From: Bacillus velezensis
Lineage (GTDB): Bacteria > Bacillota > Bacilli > Bacillales > Bacillaceae
DNA: 64,000 bases
Reading direction: 5' to 3'
NCBI RefSeq assembly: GCF_001461825.1
Contig: NZ_LLZC01000001.1
Location: forward strand, 1 to 64,000
In this document: piece after piece, positions 35,914-44,329 of the stretch
Layout: the number at the start of each line of letters is the position of its first letter
How positions within the stretch are numbered: position 1 is the stretch's first letter
Notes under the pieces: generated by a model
Seen by the model: only the letters and a program-made list of their open reading frames with translations
What the model was told of the DNA's origin: nothing
The model's database searches: none
Translations under genes and position numbers: made by a program

Positions 35914-37080
35914 ATGCGCCTAAACGCTCGTTATATAAAAAATCAAATAATGGCTCAGCAAGTGCTTCAGCGGTATTCTTCCAAAACAAATGGGAAAGAT
36001 GCGGCAAAAGGGCCGGACAGCTTATTGATTCAGGCAAGCGGGACCCGCGATCTGAGCCAGATGAATTATTCAAGGAGCGGTGTCACTGAGAAAGGGAGCA
36101 GCCTGTCCCGTTTATATCAATCTGCAAATCAGAAAACGATTACGGATAATGGGAATGAGACGGTAATAGACGCTGATAATCCGTATGAGTCTGAGAGTGA
36201 TATTGCGAGCAGGATTCTTGATGAGAAATACAGCCGTATCAATGAAATCAATAAACGAAAATCAGATCCTTTGCGTTATATTAAGGACAAATACCAGCGT
36301 GCCGATTCACCTTATTTCAGGAGTGATTTATCAGAATCAGAGCGTCAGGCCGCTTATCATAACGAAACGGAATGGCTGTTTAAGGGGAAAGCCCAGAGCT
36401 ATGATTTCCGTGATGCGGCGTTTCGGGGTGAAACGCTCAACGGAGAGATTCAAGTCGAAAATGAAAGGGTGTTTCAGCGGGCGCAGGTGAATCAGCAGAT
36501 AGATATGCTTTTTCATCGGAATCATATTCAGATGCCGGAGGGTGCGAATCTTACATTTACGATATCACCGATTGATTATCTGTTAAAAGTGAGCGGGACT
36601 GACGATAAAGAGCTCACTCAGCAGATTGAAGCCGTCTTAAACTCCGGGGAAAACAGCAAAGAGCTGTTTGCGCACATCATTCGCAGCCGGAGTGATGACT
36701 CCTCGCAGTTTACGCCGGAAGCATATGAGAAATATCAAGTCATTCGGGAAATGTATGAGGTGACCGGCTATCATCTGAAAGACTTGCAGATCGTGGACGG
36801 AAAGTACGTCACAGAAGACGGCCGTGACCTTTTAGACGTCTATAAGGAAGCGCTGCAGCTCGATCCTTTGTTGAAACATACGGCGGCAGAAGCGGCCGCC
36901 CATTACGGACAGGCGCTCACGAAGCTTGCGAGAACGGGTTATGATGCCATTCCTGATTTGGTGCTGTCCATTGAGTATAAAAACGGATCTCTGCGTGATG
37001 TCGGCCAAAGCAGGCAATACGGATCTGGAGATACAGGTTGGCTTTCTGAATGGAAACGGGAGCTGGGTGTGCGTATATAA
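35914..37080 (+). CDS. ybdO: DUF4885-type protein YbdO
   Basis: A 388-residue soluble protein with no signal peptide or membrane helix. It is rich in charged and polar residues. I recognise it as YbdO-like (DUF4885) by its N-terminal MRLNARYIKNQIMAQQ, its length and its place beside ybdN. The second half holds a conserved-looking segment around IQMPEGANLTFTISPIDY (near residue 210). Its role is unknown. ATG follows GCGGAGGTTAAAAAC. A bidirectional terminator separates it from the convergent aldo-keto reductase. Confidence 0.8.
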   Translation: MRLNARYIKNQIMAQQVLQRYSSKTNGKDAAKGPDSLLIQASGTRDLSQMNYSRSGVTEKGSSLSRLYQSANQKTITDNGNETVIDADNPYESESDIASRILDEKYSRINEINKRKSDPLRYIKDKYQRADSPYFRSDLSESERQAAYHNETEWLFKGKAQSYDFRDAAFRGETLNGEIQVENERVFQRAQVNQQIDMLFHRNHIQMPEGANLTFTISPIDYLLKVSGTDDKELTQQIEAVLNSGENSKELFAHIIRSRSDDSSQFTPEAYEKYQVIREMYEVTGYHLKDLQIVDGKYVTEDGRDLLDVYKEALQLDPLLKHTAAEAAAHYGQALTKLARTGYDAIPDLVLSIEYKNGSLRDVGQSRQYGSGDTGWLSEWKRELGVRI

Positions 37081-37087
37081 ATTGAGA

Positions 37088-37120
37088 AAAAAGCTGACAA
37101 ATGATGCCGTCAGCTTTTCT
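37088..37120. terminator. bidirectional terminator
   Basis: AAAAGCTGAC / GTCAGCTTTT stem with an eleven-base loop, between convergent ybdO and the reductase gene. Confidence 0.75.
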
Positions 37121-37132
37121 TTATGTCTTTTC

Positions 37133-37978
37133 TTAAAACTCCTCATACTCCGCCGGGTCTTGGCCGTTTATGCGTCCGTCGGGGCGGGTAAGCGAGTCGA
37201 TGATGTTCATGTCGTTTTCATCAAGAGAGAAATCAAAAACGGAGATGTTTTCAAGCTGGCGCTCGGGCGATGCTGATTTTGGAATCGGGATGGCGCCCAG
37301 CTGGATATGCCAGCGTAAAATGACCTGAGAAATGGTTTTGCCGTATTTGTCCGCAATCTGTCCGAGTTTTTGATCGTTCAATACTTCACCGGCGCGGGAT
37401 AACGGACTCCATGATTCTGTCACGATGCCCTGTTCTTCGTGCCATTGGCGCTGCTGCTGCTGATTAAAAGCGGGATGCAGTTCAATTTGGTTGATGCCTG
37501 GCTTTACGCCGGTTTCACGTTCGAGCCGTTCGATATGCTCAGGCAGGAAATTGCAGACGCCGATGGATCGGATCAGGCCCCATTTTTTCGCATCAATCAG
37601 TGCCTGCCATGCTTCCGTGTAGCGGTCTTGTTTCGGATTCGGCCAATGGACGAGATACAGGTCATAGTAGTCCAGACCGGCGCGGTATAAAGATTCTTGG
37701 ATGGTTTGTACAGCTTTGTCATAGTCATGGTAGCGTCCGGGCAGCTTGGACGTCACGTATAGCTGTTCTCTCGGAACAGAGCTTCTGCGGATGGCTTCTC
37801 CGACCGTCCCTTCATTTTCATAGTTATAAGCGGTGTCAATCAGACGGTAGCCGATATCAATGGCGCTGGTAATGGCATGAACGCCATTGTTTCCATTAAG
37901 AGCGTATGTACCGAAGCCGATCGCGGGAATGCTTGTCCCATCCAGCAGTTTCTTTTGCGGAATTGTCCCAGTCATCAT
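37133..37978 (-). CDS. aldo/keto reductase
   Basis: A 281-residue NADPH-dependent aldo-keto reductase with the complete tetrad D48, Y53, K78 and H111 (DTAYNYENE, TSKLPG, LVHWPNP). The NADP-binding end IPKSASPERQLENI is near residue 235. It belongs with the YvgN/YtbE-type reductases that act on methylglyoxal and other aldehydes; the exact substrate is unknown. Tandem ATG codons follow AGGAGGGATTTA. It is probably monocistronic. Confidence 0.88.
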   Translation of the reverse strand: MMTGTIPQKKLLDGTSIPAIGFGTYALNGNNGVHAITSAIDIGYRLIDTAYNYENEGTVGEAIRRSSVPREQLYVTSKLPGRYHDYDKAVQTIQESLYRAGLDYYDLYLVHWPNPKQDRYTEAWQALIDAKKWGLIRSIGVCNFLPEHIERLERETGVKPGINQIELHPAFNQQQQRQWHEEQGIVTESWSPLSRAGEVLNDQKLGQIADKYGKTISQVILRWHIQLGAIPIPKSASPERQLENISVFDFSLDENDMNIIDSLTRPDGRINGQDPAEYEEF

Positions 37979-38059
37979 TAAATCCCTCCTTGTTTTCTAC
38001 TTTACCATTATTCTTACAAATGAAACATAATAATGGAAGGAAATGAGATGATCCGCACA

Positions 38060-38092
38060 TGAAAAAAGCTGACGGAGAACCGTCAGCTTTAA
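38060..38092 (-). terminator. terminator of the lrgAB-type pair
   Basis: AAAGCTGACGG / CCGTCAGCTTT stem with a tetraloop-size gap. The minus strand continues into TTTTTT. It overlaps the end of the lrgB-type gene. Confidence 0.8.
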
Positions 38093-38781
38093 ATTTGAAA
38101 CATCCATGCTACGACGGGGCCGAAGACCGACCCTAACACGGCGCAGAGCGTCATGGAAACAGAACTCATGGAGACCGTTAATTCTCCGTACTCCATTGCT
38201 TTTGAGGTGCCGAGCGCATGGGAAGCGCTCCCGAATGCAATTCCTTTCCCGAGTGAGCTGCGGATGCGGATCCACTTGAGAAGCAGCGGTCCTAAGATAA
38301 CGCCGGAAAACCCTGCGATCATCACGAACACGACTGTCATGGAAGGGACACCGCCGATACCGGACGCAATCTGTATGGCGACAGGCGTCGTAATTGATTT
38401 TGGGATAATTGACAAAATCAAACTCCGGCTGATGCCGAACAGCTCTGCAAATAGCAAGCCGCTGACCATTCCGGAGAATAAACCGGCCAACACGCCGCCG
38501 ATGATCGGAAACATATACTTGATTAACACCCGGCGCTGCTTATAAAGCGGGTATGCCAAAGCCACCACGGCGGGGCCGAGCAGTGAATTGATCCATTGGC
38601 CGCCGATCATATAGTCTTTATACGAAATATGAAAAACAAGCAGCACGGCGATAATGAAAATCGTAGTCGTCAAAACCGGTATGAGAAAGGGATATGGAAA
38701 GCGCACATATAATTTCACCATAGCCAGATAGGCGGCGGCCGTGAACAAAATTATAAGGATTGCGATACATGTTTGCTGCAC
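38089..38781 (-). CDS. LrgB/CidB-family membrane protein
   Basis: A 230-residue protein with about seven to eight hydrophobic segments, of the LrgB/CidB/YohK family. The conserved stretch PKSITTPVAIQIASGIGGVPS (from about residue 128) and the GSASHALGTSKAMEYGE segment are typical. These proteins pair with LrgA-type proteins; roles reported in the family include murein hydrolase control and pyruvate or glycolate transport. It overlaps the LrgA-type gene by 31 bp. A MarR-type gene is divergent, so regulation likely differs from the LytSR or LysR control of other copies. Confidence 0.85.
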   Translation of the reverse strand: MQQTCIAILIILFTAAAYLAMVKLYVRFPYPFLIPVLTTTIFIIAVLLVFHISYKDYMIGGQWINSLLGPAVVALAYPLYKQRRVLIKYMFPIIGGVLAGLFSGMVSGLLFAELFGISRSLILSIIPKSITTPVAIQIASGIGGVPSMTVVFVMIAGFSGVILGPLLLKWIRIRSSLGKGIAFGSASHALGTSKAMEYGELTVSMSSVSMTLCAVLGSVFGPVVAWMFQI

Positions 38782-39155
38782 TTCTTTTTCTCCTTTCTCT
38801 GATTGGCTTTGTGCTCTAACAGCTGGCTGGCGTACCCTGCGGCGATCATTGTGACGATGGTGCTCAGCACGATGATCAGAAACAGAGCAGCCCCGCTGGC
38901 GGAAAACAGTGACGGGTAATTGATGACGCCCGTCATGGCCGGAATGAATAACAGCGGAAGAAAAGACAGCAAAAATCCGGCTCCGTCTTCAATCATTTTG
39001 ACGGGAATGATCTTAACCGATAAACACATGATCAGCAGGATCAAACCGATGATACTTCCGGGAATGGGCAGGTGAAAGAACTGCTGAACGGCTCCCCCGA
39101 TAAAGGAAAATGCGAATAAAATAATGATTTGCAAGATGATGCGTATGACTTTCAC
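38751..39155 (-). CDS. LrgA/CidA-family membrane protein
   Basis: A small LrgA/CidA/YohJ-type protein with four hydrophobic segments and the family motif LPIPGSIIGLILL followed by IPVKMIEDGAGFLLSFLPLLFIP. The start is uncertain. The frame runs up to a TTG at 39248, but that codon lies inside a 25-bp operator palindrome and has no ribosome site. GTG at 39155 gives 134 residues, the usual family length, though with a poor ribosome site. It is co-transcribed with the LrgB-type gene. Confidence 0.8.
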   Translation of the reverse strand: MKVIRIILQIIILFAFSFIGGAVQQFFHLPIPGSIIGLILLIMCLSVKIIPVKMIEDGAGFLLSFLPLLFIPAMTGVINYPSLFSASGAALFLIIVLSTIVTMIAAGYASQLLEHKANQRKEKKKCSKHVSQSL

Positions 39156-39229
39156 GACAATGCTGTTCTTTGGAGAAGAGCAGCTTCCCCCTTTCTTGAT
39201 GCTTCGATATGTTTCTTTACTTTTTGCGC

Positions 39230-39254
39230 ATATATTTGTACTATACAAATATAT
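39230..39254. promoter_or_regulatory. operator palindrome 1, lrgA side
   Basis: A perfect dyad with 11-base arms (ATATATTTGTA) around a three-base centre. It overlaps the likely lrgA-type promoter (minus-strand TTGCAT, then a TACAAA-like -10). Confidence 0.65.
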
Positions 39255-39300
39255 GTATGCAAAATCTTTCTATATGTTTTCTGAGTAAATGTGCATATGT

Positions 39301-39313
39301 TTGTATTATACAA
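39301..39313. promoter_or_regulatory. operator palindrome 2, marR side
   Basis: TTGTAT-T-ATACAA, sharing the TTGTA/TACAA core with the first site, 38 bases before the MarR start codon. Confidence 0.6.
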
Positions 39314-39350
39314 CTAATATTGCTGTTGTCAATTGTAAGGAGTGAGGCTG

Positions 39351-39782
39351 TTGTCAAAACAAGATCCGATTGAATTAATTGAATATGAGCTCACCACTTT
39401 TATCAGGAGAGCTGTTTATCTTGATAACTCCGACCGTAAAATCGGACATCTGGAAAGGGCTGCGTATTTGTTATTACGGCAGCTGGATGAATTCGGACCG
39501 GCGCGTGTAAAGGAATTAGCCGAATCTTTTAAGCTGGATATTTCCACATTGTCTCGCCAGGCCGCGGCCTTGGAGTCGAAAGAGCTGATCCAGCGTTTTT
39601 CCGATCCTTCTGACGGGCGGGTCAGTCTGTTTGCGATTACGAAGCTTGGCAAACAGAGGTTAAAAGCTGATAAAAAGATGCGTCTTGATCGATACCGACA
39701 TATGCTTGACGATTGGTCAGGCGATGAAAAAGAAATGTTCAGCCGGCTTTTGCTGCGGCTGAATGAGGCATTTATCGATTAA
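39351..39782 (+). CDS. MarR-family transcriptional regulator
   Basis: A 143-residue winged-helix repressor. The recognition region is LAESFKLDISTLSRQAAALESKELIQR (about residues 57-83), and the wing follows with DPSDGRVSLFAITKLG. I chose TTG at 39351, eight bases after AAGGAG; GTG at 39342 lies within the ribosome site. It is divergent from the LrgAB-type pair, and two related palindromes lie between them. It therefore probably represses that pair and itself, with a small ligand releasing it. Confidence 0.85.
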   Translation: MSKQDPIELIEYELTTFIRRAVYLDNSDRKIGHLERAAYLLLRQLDEFGPARVKELAESFKLDISTLSRQAAALESKELIQRFSDPSDGRVSLFAITKLGKQRLKADKKMRLDRYRHMLDDWSGDEKEMFSRLLLRLNEAFID

Positions 39783-39800
39783 TGCATGATTTTTGCCGGG

Positions 39801-39866
39801 TTAAGCAGGATTATGGCGTATACAAGGGAGAATGGAAGAGAGTAAGACTTTACGCCATTCTGCTTA
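39801..39866. repeat. imperfect inverted repeat, unexplained hairpin
   Basis: TTAAGCAGGATTATGGCGTA (39801-39820) pairs with TACGCCATTCTGCTTA (39851-39866) across a 30-base loop. There is no good T-run. It lies 20 bp after the MarR gene in a gap of about 425 bp before ybxG. Confidence 0.5.
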
Positions 39867-40032
39867 GCAAAAATAATATTGAATAGGGGGCGGAACATGT
39901 TTCTCCAGGGACATCCTGTTTCTCGGAGGCTGCGGCATTTATTATCTCAATATTCATAATTCAATAAAAATGAGAGCGCTTTATTTTTAGTCTGTTGGTT
40001 TAGGGTGCAAGGTGTTTACCTGAAAAAAACAA

Positions 40033-40061
40033 TTGTATTTTCCACAGAAATTTATTATGAT
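40033..40061 (+). promoter_or_regulatory. sigma-A promoter of ybxG
   Basis: TTGTAT (40033-40038), 17-bp spacer, TATGAT (40056-40061), leaving a leader of about 140 bases. A cre-like TGAGAGCGCTTTAT lies upstream at 39971-39984. Confidence 0.6.
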
Positions 40062-40207
40062 GGAATAAGGAAATTGGAGATTATATAACAATAGAAAGCT
40101 AGAATATTTCTAATATTGCGGGAAATGAAGAGTGAGTTAGGTTCAACAGGTGCACCTTCTGCTTCATTATTTCACATATATCAGAGCTGTTAAGAGGAGG
40201 AAGCGAA

Positions 40208-41593
40208 GTGGCAAACAAAGAATTAAAGAGAGGCTTAGGCGCGCGTCATATACAGATGATTGCGCTGGGCGGCACGATCGGTGTCGGTTTATTCATGGGG
40301 TCATCCAGCACGATCGGATGGACCGGGCCGTCTGTCCTGCTGGCTTATGCGATCTCAGGTATCTTTATCTTTTTTATCATGCGTGCGATGGGCGAAATGC
40401 TCTATGTAGAGCCGAGTACAGGGTCGTTTGCGACGTTCGGCCATAAGTATATACATCCGTTAGCCGGCTATATGACGGCGTGGAGCAACTGGTTTCAATG
40501 GGTGATCGTCGGGATGTCTGAAATTATCGCCGTCGGTTCGTATATGAAATATTGGTTTCCTGATCTGCCGGCATGGATTCCCGGCATTATCGCCATGGCC
40601 ATTCTCGGTGCGGCGAATTTAATTTCGGTAAAATCTTTCGGTGAGTTTGAATTTTGGTTTGCCATGATCAAAATCGTCACCATTATTCTGATGATTGTGG
40701 CCGGAATCGGAATTATTTTCTTCGGTTTCGGTAACGGAGGGCATGCGATCGGATTATCTAATTTATGGTCGCACGGCGGTTTCTTTACAAATGGTTTTTC
40801 AGGATTTTTCTTTGCTTTGTCTTTGGTTGTTGCGGCCTATCAAGGGGTCGAGCTGATAGGGATTACGGCAGGAGAAGCGAAGGACCCGCAAAAAACGCTG
40901 CGAAGCGCGATTCAGAGTATTATTTGGCGGATTTTAATTTTCTACATCGGTGCGATTTTCGTCATCGTTACCGTGTATCCGTGGAATGAGCTTCACTCAC
41001 TCGGCAGTCCGTTTGTTTCGACATTTGCGAAAGTCGGGATTACGGCGGCGGCCGGTTTGATTAACTTTGTTGTGATTACCGCTGCGATGTCCGGATGCAA
41101 CAGCGGGATTTTCAGTGCGGGACGCATGCTTTATACATTGGGCGTGAACGGACAGGCCCCGAAATTCTTTAAGAAAGTTTCTTCGAGCGGTGTGCCGATA
41201 TTCGGTACGCTTGCGGTATTAATCGGACTTGTGATCGGTGTCGTGCTGAACTACATCGCGCCTCCGAAAGTTTTTGTCTATGTGTACAGCGCGAGTGTGC
41301 TGCCGGGAATGATTCCGTGGTTCGTCATTTTAATCAGCCATCTCGGTTTCAGAAGAGCGAAGGGCGCTGAGCTTGATAAGCATCCGTTTAAGATGCCTTT
41401 TGCGCCGTTTACAAACTATTTGACGATCGCTTTCTTACTCATGGTATTGATCGGCATGTGGTTTAACAAAGATACGCGGATTTCTTTGGTTGTCGGGGTG
41501 ATTTTCCTGGCGATTGTGACGGTCAGCTATTATGCGTTCGGTATCGGCAAGCGCATGCCTGGTGAAAAATCGAAAATAGAAGACGCTGTATAA
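40208..41593 (+). CDS. ybxG: amino acid permease YbxG
   Basis: A 461-residue amino acid-polyamine-organocation permease with twelve hydrophobic segments. The N-terminal family motif [21 protein letters not shown] contains the substrate-carboxylate loop, and [11 protein letters not shown] near residue 220 is the usual loop after helix 6. In B. subtilis YbxG has been linked to serine and threonine uptake. GTG at 40208 follows AGAGGAGGAAGCGAA. It has its own promoter and terminator. Confidence 0.9.
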   Translation: MANKELKRGLGARHIQMIALGGTIGVGLFMGSSSTIGWTGPSVLLAYAISGIFIFFIMRAMGEMLYVEPSTGSFATFGHKYIHPLAGYMTAWSNWFQWVIVGMSEIIAVGSYMKYWFPDLPAWIPGIIAMAILGAANLISVKSFGEFEFWFAMIKIVTIILMIVAGIGIIFFGFGNGGHAIGLSNLWSHGGFFTNGFSGFFFALSLVVAAYQGVELIGITAGEAKDPQKTLRSAIQSIIWRILIFYIGAIFVIVTVYPWNELHSLGSPFVSTFAKVGITAAAGLINFVVITAAMSGCNSGIFSAGRMLYTLGVNGQAPKFFKKVSSSGVPIFGTLAVLIGLVIGVVLNYIAPPKVFVYVYSASVLPGMIPWFVILISHLGFRRAKGAELDKHPFKMPFAPFTNYLTIAFLLMVLIGMWFNKDTRISLVVGVIFLAIVTVSYYAFGIGKRMPGEKSKIEDAV

Positions 41594-41596
41594 TTC

Positions 41597-41629
41597 AAAA
41601 AGACACCTCTCTTACAGGGGTGTCTTTTT
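41597..41629 (+). terminator. terminator of ybxG
   Basis: AAAAAGACACC / GGGTGTCTTTTT stem with a nine- to ten-base loop. Confidence 0.88.
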
Positions 41630-41684
41630 CGGCTTGTCCGCGAGTGGTATACTGGTTAAAAAAGCAGAACCGGGGGAAACATCG

Positions 41685-42398
41685 ATGAGTCATTACCGTA
41701 CGTTATTATTTGATATAGACAATACGCTGCTGGATTTTACCGCTTCAGAAACCGATGCTCTTCAAAAATTGTTTCAAGGTTCAAAGCTGGAGCTGACGGC
41801 AGAGGTGGAAGCCCGTTATAAAGCGTTAAATCAGGGGCTGTGGAAAGCGTTTGAAGAGGGGGAAATGACCCGCGATGAAGTGGTGAATACACGGTTTGCC
41901 CTTTTGTTTAAAGAATACGGCCTCGAAGCCGACGGCGTGCTGTTGAATCAGGCGTACCGCCAATACTTAGAAGAAGGGCACCAGATGATAGACGGAGCTT
42001 ATGAGCTGATTGAACGGCTGAGTCCTTTATTTGATTTATACATCGTGACGAACGGCGTCTCAAGATCACAATATAAGCGGCTGGGCGACTCCGGTCTGTA
42101 TCCGTTCTTTAAAGATGTGTTTGTATCTGAGGACACGGGTTTTCAAAAGCCGATGAAGGAATACTTTGATTACGTGTTTGCGAGAATTCCCGGTTTTTCT
42201 GCCGAGGGCGGACTTATTATCGGCGATTCACTGAGCGCGGACATAAAAGGCGGTCAGATGGCGGGAATTGATACGTGCTGGTTTAATCCTGGAAAGAAAG
42301 CAAATGAGTCCGGAATCATCCCGACATACGAGATTCATTCGCTTGATGAGCTGTATGATGTGCTGAACGTGGAGCGGAAAGCCGCCGCTCATTTGTAA
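41685..42398 (+). CDS. HAD phosphatase, YjjG/YfnB type
   Basis: A 237-residue HAD-superfamily hydrolase. The motifs are DIDNTLLDF (nucleophile Asp near residue 10), VTNGVSRSQ (motif II), QKPMKEYFD (motif III Lys) and IIGDSLSADIKGG (motif IV). It matches the YjjG group of noncanonical pyrimidine nucleotidases, which includes B. subtilis YfnB. I chose ATG at 41685 (MSHYRTLLFD) behind CGGGGGAAAC; the longer frame from 41634 has no ribosome site. Only ten bases separate it from the histidine-kinase gene, so it may share its transcript. Confidence 0.85.
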   Translation: MSHYRTLLFDIDNTLLDFTASETDALQKLFQGSKLELTAEVEARYKALNQGLWKAFEEGEMTRDEVVNTRFALLFKEYGLEADGVLLNQAYRQYLEEGHQMIDGAYELIERLSPLFDLYIVTNGVSRSQYKRLGDSGLYPFFKDVFVSEDTGFQKPMKEYFDYVFARIPGFSAEGGLIIGDSLSADIKGGQMAGIDTCWFNPGKKANESGIIPTYEIHSLDELYDVLNVERKAAAHL

Positions 42399-42408
42399 GG
42401 AGAATACG

Positions 42409-43539
42409 ATGAAGATTGCACATACGAAGTTACTGATCAGGGGTTTTGCATTACTATCAATCTTTCATGCGATTCTTCAGCTTCCTCCCGGCCGGGGGGA
42501 GCTGAAGGTTTTTTTGTCTGTGCTCGTGATGATGCTGACGGCTAATGACTGCCTGCGGCCGCTGTATATGAAGAGAAGACCGGCTATATATCAAGGCTCT
42601 TTTCTCCTGAGCAGCGTTATCGCGGGAGTTCTTTTGTACAATGTCTATAGTGTGGGGACACAGGCCGTAATGGTGCTTTTATTGGCGGAGGTGCTTATTA
42701 CTGATAAGCAGATTTCGGCTGTTTTGTTAACGATGAATGCCGCCGCATTTGCCGCAGCTTTATACGCCGGCGGAGCGGGTGTCAGTGATATCGTGCCGCC
42801 ATACTTCATCATGTTTGCGGTGATTTATTTATATAGGAAAAACCTGCAGGAGAAGTCGAAGGTTGAATTGCTGAACCGAGAGCTGAAGATCGCTAATGAT
42901 ACACTGAAGGAATATTCAGACCGGATTGAGGAACTGGCCGTTACGAAAGAAAGAACAAGAATTGCGCAGGAGCTGCATGATTCTCTCGGTCATTATCTGG
43001 CTGCTCTGAAAATGAATTTGGAATTTGCCGGGAAGACAGCCGGGCATCAGCCGGACAAAGTGAAGCAGATCATTCATAAGGCGCATGATCTTACGAAAGA
43101 ATCCATTTTAAAGCTTCGCCAGGCCGTTATGCTGCTGCAGGGCTCTTTGCCGGGGCGGGGATTTGAGCAAGAGCTTCGTGACATTTTCAGCCATTTTCAA
43201 GAGGCGGGAGGCATACGCTTCGAGCTGGAGATGGATGCGGCCATAGAAGCGGAACAGCCGGATGTGAAGCATTGTCTTTATCAATCCGTTCAGGAAACGA
43301 TTACGAATGCGATAAAGCATGGACATGCTTCATATGTTTCTGTCCGGATTCAAAAAAACCGAAACATGATATTGGCGCATATTCATAATAACGGCTCAGC
43401 CTGCGGAACGATCATAAAATCAAATGGTCTGAAAGGAATTGAGAAAAGAGCAGCCGCACTTGGCGGAGAGGCTGTTTTCTCGTCTGGGAAGGAAACGGGT
43501 TTTGACGTGAAAATAAGGTTTCCGTGCAAGGAGGATTAA
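42409..43539 (+). CDS. sensor histidine kinase, LnrJ/YfiJ-like
   Basis: A 376-residue NarL-type sensor kinase. About five to six closely spaced N-terminal membrane helices (to about 143) have almost no extracellular domain, so it probably senses ligands within the membrane. The HisKA_3 domain has the phospho-acceptor H190 in ELHDSLGH, and an HATPase domain follows (ETITNAIKHGHAS, GLKGIEKRAAALGG). With the response regulator and three ABC genes downstream it resembles B. subtilis LnrJK-LMN, which detects and exports linearmycins and other polyenes. ATG follows AAGGAGAATACG. Confidence 0.85.
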   Translation: MKIAHTKLLIRGFALLSIFHAILQLPPGRGELKVFLSVLVMMLTANDCLRPLYMKRRPAIYQGSFLLSSVIAGVLLYNVYSVGTQAVMVLLLAEVLITDKQISAVLLTMNAAAFAAALYAGGAGVSDIVPPYFIMFAVIYLYRKNLQEKSKVELLNRELKIANDTLKEYSDRIEELAVTKERTRIAQELHDSLGHYLAALKMNLEFAGKTAGHQPDKVKQIIHKAHDLTKESILKLRQAVMLLQGSLPGRGFEQELRDIFSHFQEAGGIRFELEMDAAIEAEQPDVKHCLYQSVQETITNAIKHGHASYVSVRIQKNRNMILAHIHNNGSACGTIIKSNGLKGIEKRAAALGGEAVFSSGKETGFDVKIRFPCKED

Positions 43540-43543
43540 TCAA

Positions 43544-44188
43544 GTGAATGTCATGATTGCAGACGACCAGTCCATTGTGAGAGAGGGGCTGAAAATGATT
43601 CTGAGTCTTCACGAAGGAATTCAAATATCGGGAGAGGCTTCTTGCGGCGAAGAGGTTCTCCGGCTGCTTTCTCAAACCGAAACTGATGTGATTTTGATGG
43701 ATATCAGAATGCCCGGTATGGACGGAATCGAAACGACAAAAGCGGTAAAAGCGCGATATCCGTCCGTAAAAGTCATCATTCTGACAACGTTTGAAGATGA
43801 TCACTATATTTTTGCCGGGCTGAAAAGCGGAGCCGACGGCTATCTCTTGAAGGATGCTGATTCAGATGAAATTATCGCCTCCCTTCAAGCCGTTTATGAA
43901 GGGAAGATGATGCTGAATCCCAAAATCACGGTTTCCGTCGTAAAAGCGCTGAACAATATGGAGATCCCTGCGGTGCAGGAAGAGCCGCAGTCAAAGCTGA
44001 CGGAGATTCTCACGCCGAGAGAGCTTGATGTGGCGAAACACATTATGGAAGGCAAAAGCAATAAACGCATTGCCGCAGACTTATTTCTGACTGAAGGCAC
44101 TGTGAAAAACTATGTATCCAGAATCCTCGATAAACTTGAAGTGTCAAACAGAACCGAGCTTACTTTATATTTGCAAAAATTGGTATAA
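43544..44188 (+). CDS. NarL-family response regulator, LnrK/YfiK-like
   Basis: A 214-residue response regulator. The receiver domain has the acidic pair DD at residues 7-8, the phospho-acceptor D53 (LMDIRMPGMDG) and K103 region (YLLKDA). The LuxR/NarL helix-turn-helix is TPRELDVAKHIMEGKSNKRIAADLFLTEGTVKNYVS near residues 155-190. GTG at 43544 follows AAGGAGGATTAATCAA, four bases after the kinase gene. It likely activates the ABC operon that starts 141 bp downstream, where two direct repeats precede a weak promoter. Confidence 0.9.
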   Translation: MNVMIADDQSIVREGLKMILSLHEGIQISGEASCGEEVLRLLSQTETDVILMDIRMPGMDGIETTKAVKARYPSVKVIILTTFEDDHYIFAGLKSGADGYLLKDADSDEIIASLQAVYEGKMMLNPKITVSVVKALNNMEIPAVQEEPQSKLTEILTPRELDVAKHIMEGKSNKRIAADLFLTEGTVKNYVSRILDKLEVSNRTELTLYLQKLV

Positions 44189-44232
44189 CCCCGCTTCACC
44201 CTCCTCTCTTCCTTTTTATCACTAAACATATG

Positions 44233-44296
44233 ACGAAAGTAATATCCATATCGAGTACGAAAGTGAATAGAAAACAAGGATTGCCGAGAGTAGAAT
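44233..44296 (+). promoter_or_regulatory. direct repeats and weak promoter before the ABC operon
   Basis: ACGAAAGT occurs twice (44233-44240 and 44257-44264), 24 bp apart. A -10-like TAGAAT lies at 44291-44296 with no recognisable -35. This layout suits activation by the adjacent NarL-type regulator. Confidence 0.45.
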
Positions 44297-44329
44297 AAGT
44301 GCAGACATGACACAAGGAGTGCTGCACGA

